Part shown: positions 1 to 5,952 of the stretch, piece after piece
Numbering within the stretch: position 1 is the first letter of the stretch
Layout of the letters: each line of letters starts with the position of its first letter
From: Candidatus Symbiothrix sp.
GTDB lineage: Bacteria > Bacteroidota > Bacteroidia > Bacteroidales > Azobacteroidaceae
Assembly (NCBI GenBank): GCA_031284765.1
Contig: JAITXK010000071.1
Span: forward strand, 1 to 8,779
Direction of reading: 5' to 3'
Length of the DNA stretch: 8,779 nt
Notes under the pieces: generated by a model
What the model was told of the DNA's origin: nothing
What the model saw: the letters and a program-made list of their open reading frames with translations, nothing else
Databases searched by the model: none
Translations under genes and position numbers: made by a program

Positions 1-303
1 CTGGCCAATCGCTGGATGGCGGAAGATTTGGTCAATCTCGCCACTATCAGCAAGGCTTCGGTCGTCTTTACACTGCCTCACACCGAAGGCAGTTTATCCA
101 AAGTGCTGACCATTCTCTCATTTTACGATATTAATCTGACAAAAATTCAATCTTTGCCGATTATCGGGCGGGAATGGGAATATCTTTTCTATGTCGATTT
201 GACTTTCAATAATATACTGAAATATAAACAAGGATTGGATGCTGTCCGTCCCTTGACGAAAGATTTTCATATATTGGGGGAATATGTGGAAAATAGGGAA
301 TGA
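1..303 (+). CDS. pheA: Prephenate dehydratase, C-terminal ACT regulatory domain (5'-truncated)
   Basis: The frame is open from the first base and ends at TGA 301-303, leaving the last 100 residues of a longer protein. They form an ACT domain of the kind that follows the catalytic domain of prephenate dehydratase, the cytoplasmic enzyme converting prephenate to phenylpyruvate for phenylalanine synthesis. Visible hallmarks are the SVVFTLP first strand (about visible residues 20-26), GSLSKVL (30-36, counterpart of the phenylalanine-binding GALV region), NLTKIQSLP (45-53, counterpart of the ESRP motif) and EWEYLFYVDL (58-67). The catalytic part with its TRF motif lies outside the window. The downstream aminotransferase, DAHP synthase/chorismate mutase and tyrA support the assignment, since a stand-alone ACT domain alone would be ambiguous. 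The ESRP-equivalent reads QSLP, so two positions differ from the E. coli feedback motif. It is the first visible gene of the aromatic operon, with 22 bases to the probable start of the next. Confidence 0.9.
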   Translation: MANRWMAEDLVNLATISKASVVFTLPHTEGSLSKVLTILSFYDINLTKIQSLPIIGREWEYLFYVDLTFNNILKYKQGLDAVRPLTKDFHILGEYVENRE

Positions 304-343
304 AAAAAATGAAAGGAATGAAAAAATGAAGGGAATGGGGAAT
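297..343 (+). repeat. Purine-rich 17-18-base tandem repeat across the pheA/aminotransferase junction
   Basis: GGAATG recurs at 297-302, 315-320 and 332-337. The first two units (297-314 and 315-331) are almost identical: GGAATG, an A-run of seven then six, then TGAAA or TGAAG. The third unit is degenerate (GGAATGGGGAAT). The array covers the pheA stop codon, the Shine-Dalgarno-like AAGGA at 313-317 and two in-frame ATGs for the aminotransferase (326 and 335). It probably arose by short duplication or slippage. Confidence 0.7.
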
Positions 344-1498
344 AGTATTATTCCGGCGAAACGATTAAATGGTGTTAGCGAATATTATTTTTCAAAGAAA
401 TTGCAGGAAGTGGCTGAAATGAACGCCAAAGGCCTGAATGTAATCAATTTGGGCGTTGGAAATCCTGACTTGCCGCCATCCGCAGAAACCGTTGCCACGC
501 TTTGCGAATCGGCACAACTGCCCGATACGCACGGCTATCAACCCTATATCGGGATTCCCGAATTGCGGCGCGCTTTTGCTGATTGGTATCGACAATGGTA
601 TCGGGTTGATTTGAATCCCAATACGGAGATTCTGCCGTTAATCGGCTCAAAGGAAGGTATTTTGCATATTTCCCTGACGTTTCTGAATGCAGGAGATGCG
701 GTCTTGGTTCCGAATCCCGGATACCCAACCTACAGCTCGGTCAGCCGCTTGGCGGAGGCGGAATTGATTGCCTACGACTTATTGGAAGAAAACAATTGGC
801 AACCCGATTTCGAGGCTTTGGAACGATTGGATTTGTCGAAAGTAAAACTGATGTGGGTCAATTATCCGAACATGCCGACAGGCGCGCCTGCCACAATGAC
901 ATTGTTTCAAAAATTAGTGGATTTCGGAAAGAAACACCACATCGTCATTTGCCACGATAATCCTTACAGCTTTATTTTAAACGATAAACCGCTGAGCATT
1001 TTGGAAATAGAGGGCGCAAAAGACATTTGCATCGAACTCAATTCATTAAGCAAATCACAGAACATGCCGGGCTGGCGCATCGCGATGTTGGCCTCCAATC
1101 CGCAATTTGTGCAATGGATAGTCAAGGTCAAAAGCAATATCGACAGCGGACAATTCCGTCCGATGATGCTGGCGGCGGCCAAAGCCCTGCAAGCGCCCAA
1201 GGAATGGTACGCCCACATGAACGCCATTTATCGCGAACGCCGGAAAACGGCCGAAGCAATCATGCGGACATTGGGCTGCTCCTTCGACCCGAAACAATCC
1301 GGCTTGTTCCTTTGGGGACGGATTCCCGAACACTATGCCGACAGCAATGCCCTTGCCGATGACATTTTGTACAACGCGCAGGTCTTCCTCACACCGGGAT
1401 TTATTTTCGGCAGCAACGGCAACCGCTATGTGCGTATTTCACTCTGCGCCACGCAAGAAAAATTAAGCGAAGCATTAAACAGGTTGGAACACGGATGA
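326..1498 (+). CDS. Class I/II PLP-dependent aminotransferase, probably aromatic or prephenate aminotransferase
   Basis: This 390-residue fold-type I aminotransferase is close to the usual family length. Numbered from the ATG at 326, it shows NPGYPTY near 130-136, NYPNMPTGAP with the cofactor-contacting Asn182, HDNPYSF with Asp211 (pairs with the PLP pyridine nitrogen) and Tyr214, the Schiff-base Lys243 in SLSKSQNMPGWR, the phosphate-binding Arg251, and a C-terminal RYVRISL whose Arg370 should hold the substrate carboxylate. These positions are assigned by motif and are not modelled. The family includes aspartate, LL-diaminopimelate and aromatic aminotransferases. Its place between pheA and the DAHP synthase/chorismate mutase gene points to transamination of phenylpyruvate and hydroxyphenylpyruvate, or of prephenate to arogenate; the substrate is inferred from context only. 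The frame opens at 284, inside pheA, but 326 is preferred because AAGGA (313-317) sits 8 bases upstream and the extension MWKIGNEKNERNEK is low-complexity. ATG 335 is also possible. The last codons and stop lie inside a palindromic element. Confidence 0.88.
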   Translation: MKGMGNSIIPAKRLNGVSEYYFSKKLQEVAEMNAKGLNVINLGVGNPDLPPSAETVATLCESAQLPDTHGYQPYIGIPELRRAFADWYRQWYRVDLNPNTEILPLIGSKEGILHISLTFLNAGDAVLVPNPGYPTYSSVSRLAEAELIAYDLLEENNWQPDFEALERLDLSKVKLMWVNYPNMPTGAPATMTLFQKLVDFGKKHHIVICHDNPYSFILNDKPLSILEIEGAKDICIELNSLSKSQNMPGWRIAMLASNPQFVQWIVKVKSNIDSGQFRPMMLAAAKALQAPKEWYAHMNAIYRERRKTAEAIMRTLGCSFDPKQSGLFLWGRIPEHYADSNALADDILYNAQVFLTPGFIFGSNGNRYVRISLCATQEKLSEALNRLEHG

Positions 1499-1553
1499 AA
1501 TGGATAAAACGGAAACCCGCGTAAATCCGTTTCATCCGCATCACCCGCGTTCC
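1486..1553. repeat. Imperfect palindromic (REP-like) element with 9-10-base periodicity
   Basis: The core inverted repeat is CGGATGAAATGGAT (1492-1505) against ATCCGTTTCATCCG (1525-1538): 14 positions, 13 Watson-Crick pairs and one T/G that would be a U-G pair in RNA, around a 19-base loop. Outer arms GGAACACGG (1486-1494) and CCGCGTTCC (1545-1553) match at 8 of 9 positions, offset by an extra unit on the right side. CGG/TGG starts at 1492, 1501 and 1510 are spaced 9 bases; CCG starts at 1517, 1527, 1536 and 1545 are spaced 10, 9 and 9. ACCCGCGT occurs twice (1515-1522, 1543-1550). The element contains the aminotransferase stop codon. No T-run follows it, so it is not a standard terminator. 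It could be a dispersed palindromic repeat, an RNA-stabilising hairpin or a regulatory structure. Confidence 0.75.
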
Positions 1554-1571
1554 ATCATAAACAAAATAAAT

Positions 1572-2639
1572 ATGGAATTAGAATCAATTTTACTCCCCGG
1601 CATCAACGACCAACGTCCGTTGCTTATCGCCGGTCCGTGCAGTGCGGAAACAGAAGAACAGGTAATGGAAACCGCACACCAATTAGTCGCCAAAGGCATT
1701 CAGATTTACCGCGCAGGCATCTGGAAACCACGCACCAAACCCGGCGGCTTCGAAGGCGTCGGCATCGAAGGCTTGGCATGGCTGCAACGTGTGAAAAAGG
1801 AAACAGGCATGTACGTCTCCACCGAAGTGGCCACCAAAGACCACGTCATCGCCGCCGTGAAATACGAAATGGATTTGCTGTGGATAGGCGCACGCACTTC
1901 CGCCAATCCTTTCGCCGTGCAGGAAGTGGCAGACGCCTTGAAATCGACCGGATTTCAGGGAGTGGTACTGATTAAAAACCCTGTCAATCCCGATTTGGAA
2001 TTGTGGATTGGCGCTATCGAACGGGTCTATAACGCCGGCATCCGCAAAATCGGCGTGATTCATCGCGGATTCAGTTCGTATGATAAAAAACTCTACCGCA
2101 ACCTCCCGCAATGGCATATTCCGATTGAATTGAAACGCCGCATCCCCAATCTGCCACTGATTTCCGATCCCAGCCATATCGGCGGAAAACGCGAATTAAT
2201 CGCCCCGCTATCGCAACAAGCCATGGATTTGAAATACGATGGCCTGATTATCGAATCGCATTGCAATCCCGACGCGGCATGGAGCGATAAAGACCAACAA
2301 GTCACGCCCGATGTTTTGTCCTACATCCTCAACACATTAGTCATCCGCGACACCAATCAAACGACCGAGAATCTGACGGAATTGCGCCAGCAGATTGACC
2401 AAATCGACGAAGAACTGCTCTCAATTCTGGCAAAACGCATGCGTGTTTCCCGCGAAATCGGACAATACAAAAAGGAACACAACATGCCTGTACTGCAAAC
2501 GCACCGCTACGACGAAATTCTGGACAAACGAATTGGACAAGCGCAAGAAATGGAAATCGGCGCCTTTTTTATGAAAGAAGTCTTGGAGGCGATTCACGAG
2601 GAATCCATCCGGCAACAAATGGAACTAATTAATCTGTAA
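1572..2639 (+). CDS. Bifunctional DAHP synthase (type I-beta) / chorismate mutase (AroQ type)
   Basis: This 355-residue cytoplasmic enzyme joins two steps of aromatic synthesis: condensation of phosphoenolpyruvate with erythrose 4-phosphate, and rearrangement of chorismate to prephenate. Residues 1 to about 255 form the DAHP synthase barrel: GPCSAE (21-26, metal ligand Cys23), KPRT (52-55) followed by KPGGFEG, IHRGFSSYDK (from 163), DPSHIGGKRE (199-208, His202) and ESHCNPD (from 228, Glu228), with Asp239 in the WSD segment the likely last metal ligand. Residues about 262-351 are an all-helical mutase domain with E. coli-equivalent Arg272, Arg289, Lys300 and Gln349. A C-terminal mutase is the arrangement known from Bacteroidota enzymes, where prephenate bound at the mutase domain is reported to inhibit the synthase; Bacillus-type fusions carry the mutase first. 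The frame opens at ATG 1500, but MELESILLPG at 1572 matches the family start as I recall it. No Shine-Dalgarno is evident; the upstream sequence is A-rich. The tyrA start follows after five bases. Confidence 0.96.
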   Translation: MELESILLPGINDQRPLLIAGPCSAETEEQVMETAHQLVAKGIQIYRAGIWKPRTKPGGFEGVGIEGLAWLQRVKKETGMYVSTEVATKDHVIAAVKYEMDLLWIGARTSANPFAVQEVADALKSTGFQGVVLIKNPVNPDLELWIGAIERVYNAGIRKIGVIHRGFSSYDKKLYRNLPQWHIPIELKRRIPNLPLISDPSHIGGKRELIAPLSQQAMDLKYDGLIIESHCNPDAAWSDKDQQVTPDVLSYILNTLVIRDTNQTTENLTELRQQIDQIDEELLSILAKRMRVSREIGQYKKEHNMPVLQTHRYDEILDKRIGQAQEMEIGAFFMKEVLEAIHEESIRQQMELINL

Positions 2640-2644
2640 AACAA

Positions 2645-3418
2645 ATGAAAATTCAAATTTTAGGTGCCGGAAAGATGGGTTCTTTCTTCGCTGACGTGCT
2701 CAGTTCCGAACACGAAGTCGCCATTTACGACTTTAATCCCGAACGCCTACGCTTCACCTACAATTGCATCCGCATGAGCGACCCAAAAGAAATTGCGGAC
2801 TTCAAACCCGAAATTCTGATTAACGCCGCCACCGTACAATATACGATTGACGCTTTCAAACAAGTTCTACCCTACGCGCCCCCCGCGTGCATCCTTTCGG
2901 ACATCGCTTCCGTAAAAACAGGATTGAAAGCATTTTACGAAGAAACCGGACGGCCTTTCGTTTCCACCCATCCCATGTTTGGGCCAACGTTTGCCAATTT
3001 GGGTAATCTTTCTTCCGAAAACGCCATCATCATCTCCGAATCGAATCATTTGGGCAAAGTGTTTTTTCGCGATTTGTATCATTCGCTCAAACTGAACATT
3101 TTCGATTACACGTTTGAAGAACATGATGAAACGGTGGCCTATTCGTTGTCCATTCCCTTTGCTTCGACTTTGGTATTCGCCTCCGTCATGAAGCATCAGG
3201 ATGCACCGGGAACTACGTTCAAAAAGCACATGGATATTGCCCGCGGACTGCTGTCGGAAGACGATTATTTGCTGACGGAAATCCTGTTCAATCCGCACAC
3301 GCCCCAACAGTTGGGACTAATCTGCAAGGAATTGGCCAATCTCTTGAAAATTATCGAAGCCAAAGATTCGGCCGGAATGAAAAAGTTTCTGCACAGTGTG
3401 AGGGAGAAAATTGCCTGA
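2645..3418 (+). CDS. tyrA: Prephenate dehydrogenase (NAD-type), without ACT domain
   Basis: This 257-residue oxidoreductase decarboxylates and oxidises prephenate to 4-hydroxyphenylpyruvate, the tyrosine branch. The N-terminus is a Rossmann fold starting MKIQILGAGKMG, with the glycine-rich loop at 7-12 and Asp29 (in IYDF) at the end of the second strand, which favours NAD over NADP. STHPMFGPT (107-115) is the family signature with the probable catalytic His109. EEHDETVA (158-165) matches the EEHD segment of the helical dimerisation domain, and HMDIAR with Arg200 fits the substrate-side region. The protein ends soon after the helical domain, so there is no C-terminal ACT domain and no fused mutase, unlike E. 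coli TyrA. Arogenate as substrate cannot be excluded from sequence, especially with an aminotransferase in the operon. The start lies five bases after the preceding stop, implying translational coupling. It is the last gene of the operon and meets an opposing gene three bases beyond its stop. Confidence 0.93.
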   Translation: MKIQILGAGKMGSFFADVLSSEHEVAIYDFNPERLRFTYNCIRMSDPKEIADFKPEILINAATVQYTIDAFKQVLPYAPPACILSDIASVKTGLKAFYEETGRPFVSTHPMFGPTFANLGNLSSENAIIISESNHLGKVFFRDLYHSLKLNIFDYTFEEHDETVAYSLSIPFASTLVFASVMKHQDAPGTTFKKHMDIARGLLSEDDYLLTEILFNPHTPQQLGLICKELANLLKIIEAKDSAGMKKFLHSVREKIA

Positions 3419-3421
3419 GAA

Positions 3422-4132
3422 TTACCGGCTGACTTTCACAAAAGTCTTGCCTTTTTGAAAACGCAATTGGGGAGTGATGGTGTATTCCGTCACTCTCTCT
3501 TCTTTTTTGCCGGTATCCGAAGCGGAAACCCATTCAAAAATCGAGAGTTTGTTGACTGACAAAGTGGCTGTTTTTTCCTTTGAAGCGGGTGACCAAAGAC
3601 CTATTTCGATTTCGTCTATCCGATTGCCTTGCCCATCCTGACCGGTTAATTGTTCGTGAATAGCGCCCTTGTTGTCCATCCACAAATAGCTTTCCAACCG
3701 TCCGTTTTCGTCCTGAAAATAGACTTTACCCGAAATATAGGCATCATCCGGCGTTACCCGCGATTGAAACATTTCAAAGGAAACATTTTTGGGTGCAAAC
3801 AACGACTTCACCAACGAAATATAAACCGGATGCAATTCTTTGGAAGTTTCTTCGATTCTACCTTGTTCGGGTTCGGAAACGGTTTCTTCCAAAGGGTCTT
3901 CAATGAAGTCCGGAGTTTCTTCCGTTTCTAAACCGGAAATAATTCCAGATGCGGGCAGTTCTTTTTTGGCGGGTTTTGCACGGGTTCCCGGCAAGGTTTC
4001 CGGATGCGTAACATGAGTTTCTTGCATGGATTGCAAGCGGTAGATTTTGTATATACCTATTCCGAGCAGGAGGATGAAAAAAATCAGAAACGGAAAGAGA
4101 ATCTGAAGACGCTTTTTGTTTTTTGTTTTCAT
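3422..4132 (-). CDS. Hypothetical single-pass membrane-anchored protein
   Basis: I do not recognise this 236-residue protein. It starts with a basic stretch (MKTKNKKR), then one hydrophobic segment at about 11-28 (ILFPFLIFFILLLGIGIY), which should act as an uncleaved signal anchor. No lipobox cysteine follows, so a lipoprotein is unlikely. Residues about 35-60 are polar and proline-containing, and 66-98 are strongly acidic (many Glu and Pro), suggesting a flexible linker. The remainder, about 100-236, alternates hydrophobic and polar residues (for example DAYISGKVYFQDENGRLESYLW) and looks beta-rich and probably extracytoplasmic. No catalytic motif is visible. It lies 31 bases downstream of argS, probably as the last gene of that transcript. 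An AGGAG at 4152-4148 sits 15 bases before the ATG, farther than usual. Its stop is three bases from the tyrA stop on the other strand. The hydrophobic anchor and organised composition argue that it is a real gene. Confidence 0.75.
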   Translation of the reverse strand: MKTKNKKRLQILFPFLIFFILLLGIGIYKIYRLQSMQETHVTHPETLPGTRAKPAKKELPASGIISGLETEETPDFIEDPLEETVSEPEQGRIEETSKELHPVYISLVKSLFAPKNVSFEMFQSRVTPDDAYISGKVYFQDENGRLESYLWMDNKGAIHEQLTGQDGQGNRIDEIEIGLWSPASKEKTATLSVNKLSIFEWVSASDTGKKEERVTEYTITPQLRFQKGKTFVKVSR

Positions 4133-4163
4133 TGGGCAACTATTTTACTCCTGTATGTCTGAC

Positions 4164-5936
4164 TTACATCCGTTCAGGAACCCGTATCCCCAACAAACCG
4201 AAGCCTGTTTTAATCACTTTTCCTACATTGTCCGACAATACCAAGCGCAATTGCTTCACGGCCTCATTCTCTTCTTTCAAGATGGAATAATCGTGATAAA
4301 ACTGGTTGTATTCTTTCACCAACTCATACACGTAATTGGCAATGATGGCAGGACTGAAACTCTCAGCCGCCTCTTGCACCACGGACGGAAATTCCGACAG
4401 CAGTTGAATCAAGGTTACCTCTTTTTCGTTAGGAATCACGTCGCTTGCCACGCTTGGATGACCACAACCGGCAGATTTACGCAATACGGATTGAATACGC
4501 GCGTAAGCATATTGTATGAAAGGGCCGGTATTCCCATTAAAATCAATGGATTCTTTCGGATTGAAGACCATATTTTTACGCGGATCTACTTTCAAGATAA
4601 AGTATTTCAAGGCGCCCATGCCCACGATGCGGGAGATTTCGTCGGCTTCTTCTTCGCTGCACGCGTCCAATTTGCCCAATTCGCCGGAAACAGCTTTGGC
4701 GGTTTGCACCATCTCGTCCATCAAATCGTCGGCATCGACGACTGTGCCTTCGCGCGATTTCATTTTGCCTTCGGGCAATTCCACCATGCCGTAGGAAAAA
4801 TGTACCAGGCCTTTGCCGAATTCAAAGCCTAATTTATCCAACAATAGCGACAAAACCTGAAAATGGTAATTCTGCTCATTGCCCACCACATACACCATTT
4901 TATCAATTGGATAGTCATCGAAACGCAATTTGGCGGTACCGATGTCCTGCGTCATGTAAACGGAAGTGCCATCGGCGCGGAGGAGGAGTTTTTCGTCCAA
5001 TCCATCAGCCGTTAAATCAGCCCAAACCGAGCCGTCTTCCTGTTGGTAGAAAATGCCTTTTTTAAGCCCTTCCAACACTTTTTCCTTGCCTTCGAGATAG
5101 GTGTTTGATTCGTAATATATTTGATCGAAATCGACACCCAAGGCTTTGTAAGTCTGGTCGAAACCGGCATACACCCAGCTATTCATGGTTTTCCACAGGC
5201 TGACGGTTTCCTGGTCGCCGGCTTCCCACCGGCGCAACATTTCGCGTGCCTCAGCCATCAAGGGAGAACGTTTTTCCGCCTCTTCCTTCGTTAAACCGGA
5301 GGCTTGCAAAGTGGAAATTTCCTTTTTATATTCCTGATCGAATTTCACGTAATAATCGCCAATCAAATGGTCGCCTTTCCTGGCGGTTGATTCGGGCGTT
5401 TCGCCGTTACCCCAGCGTTTCCACGCCAACATGGATTTGCAGATGTGAATGCCACGGTCGTTGACGATATTGGTTTTTACCACGCGGTTGCCGTTCGCTT
5501 TCAGAATTTCCGAAATGCTGTATCCCAACAGGTTATTGCGGATATGTCCCAAATGCAGGGGCTTGTTGGTATTTGGCGACGAATATTCAATCATGACCAA
5601 AGGCGAACCGGCTGTTGCCTGCTTCGTGCCGAAAGAAGTATCGCAGGCGATATCGTTCAATACGCTAATCCAATAGGCGGGTGCCACCGTCAAGTTCAAA
5701 AAGCCTTTGATGACATTAAACGCTGCAACAGACGGTTGATGTTGCATTAAATACTCGCCAATTTCCTGCGCCGTTTGTTCGGGATTTTTCCTGGAAATTT
5801 TCAACAAAGGAAATACGACCAAGGTGAGGTGTCCCTTAAATTCTTTTTTTGTCTTTTGAATTTGTACCGATGAGGCAGGAATTTTTACTGCATATAAACG
5901 TTCCAAATCCTGCCCTATTAACTCTTGTATATTCAT
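4164..5936 (-). CDS. argS: Arginyl-tRNA synthetase
   Basis: This 590-residue class I synthetase charges tRNA-Arg with arginine in the cytoplasm; the length is normal for bacteria. Residues 1 to about 105 form the N-terminal domain that contacts the tRNA elbow (starts MNIQELIGQDLERLY). The catalytic domain follows, with SSPNTNKPLHLGHIRNN carrying the HIGH-type signature HLGH at 128-131, VYMTQDIGTA (326-335), and KMKSREGTVV (391-400) at the KMSKS position in the relaxed form common in arginyl enzymes. The C-terminal DALR-type anticodon-binding helical domain begins near QYAYARIQSVLRK (475-487) and ends at VPERM. The coding region is complete. It begins 16 bases after the fadD-type stop, with no clear Shine-Dalgarno, and is followed by the membrane protein gene, so co-transcription with both is likely. 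The long open frames on its opposite strand are shadows. Confidence 0.98.
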   Translation of the reverse strand: MNIQELIGQDLERLYAVKIPASSVQIQKTKKEFKGHLTLVVFPLLKISRKNPEQTAQEIGEYLMQHQPSVAAFNVIKGFLNLTVAPAYWISVLNDIACDTSFGTKQATAGSPLVMIEYSSPNTNKPLHLGHIRNNLLGYSISEILKANGNRVVKTNIVNDRGIHICKSMLAWKRWGNGETPESTARKGDHLIGDYYVKFDQEYKKEISTLQASGLTKEEAEKRSPLMAEAREMLRRWEAGDQETVSLWKTMNSWVYAGFDQTYKALGVDFDQIYYESNTYLEGKEKVLEGLKKGIFYQQEDGSVWADLTADGLDEKLLLRADGTSVYMTQDIGTAKLRFDDYPIDKMVYVVGNEQNYHFQVLSLLLDKLGFEFGKGLVHFSYGMVELPEGKMKSREGTVVDADDLMDEMVQTAKAVSGELGKLDACSEEEADEISRIVGMGALKYFILKVDPRKNMVFNPKESIDFNGNTGPFIQYAYARIQSVLRKSAGCGHPSVASDVIPNEKEVTLIQLLSEFPSVVQEAAESFSPAIIANYVYELVKEYNQFYHDYSILKEENEAVKQLRLVLSDNVGKVIKTGFGLLGIRVPERM

Positions 5937-5952
5937 CCATTTTTATTTTAGG

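Noticed and set aside
284..325. Longer aminotransferase starting at ATG 284 within pheA
   Set aside because: The extra 14 residues are a low-complexity Lys/Asn/Glu stretch from the purine repeat, and ATG 326 has better-placed ribosome-binding sequence.
1683..2177. 164-codon minus-strand open frame inside the DAHP synthase gene
   Set aside because: It is antisense to the conserved barrel motifs and its sequence is a typical codon shadow.
3431..3446. Hairpin GACTTT-CACA-AAAGTC followed by a T-rich stretch, as a terminator for tyrA
   Set aside because: The stem has only six pairs, two of them G-C, and lies inside the coding end of the opposing gene; the following TTGCCTTTTTG is not a clean T-run. 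Too weak to annotate.
3900..4139. 79-codon minus-strand frame starting at TTG 4139, eight bases from AGGAG
   Set aside because: The spacing is attractive, but the overlapping frame from ATG 4132 has a clear membrane anchor and is far longer; the 79-residue product has no coherent features.
4116..4832. 238-codon open frame on the plus strand opposite argS and the start of the membrane protein gene
   Set aside because: It lies antisense to argS, whose motifs are unmistakable, and its translation is Phe/His-rich with no domain-like pattern. It is a shadow of the argS codons.
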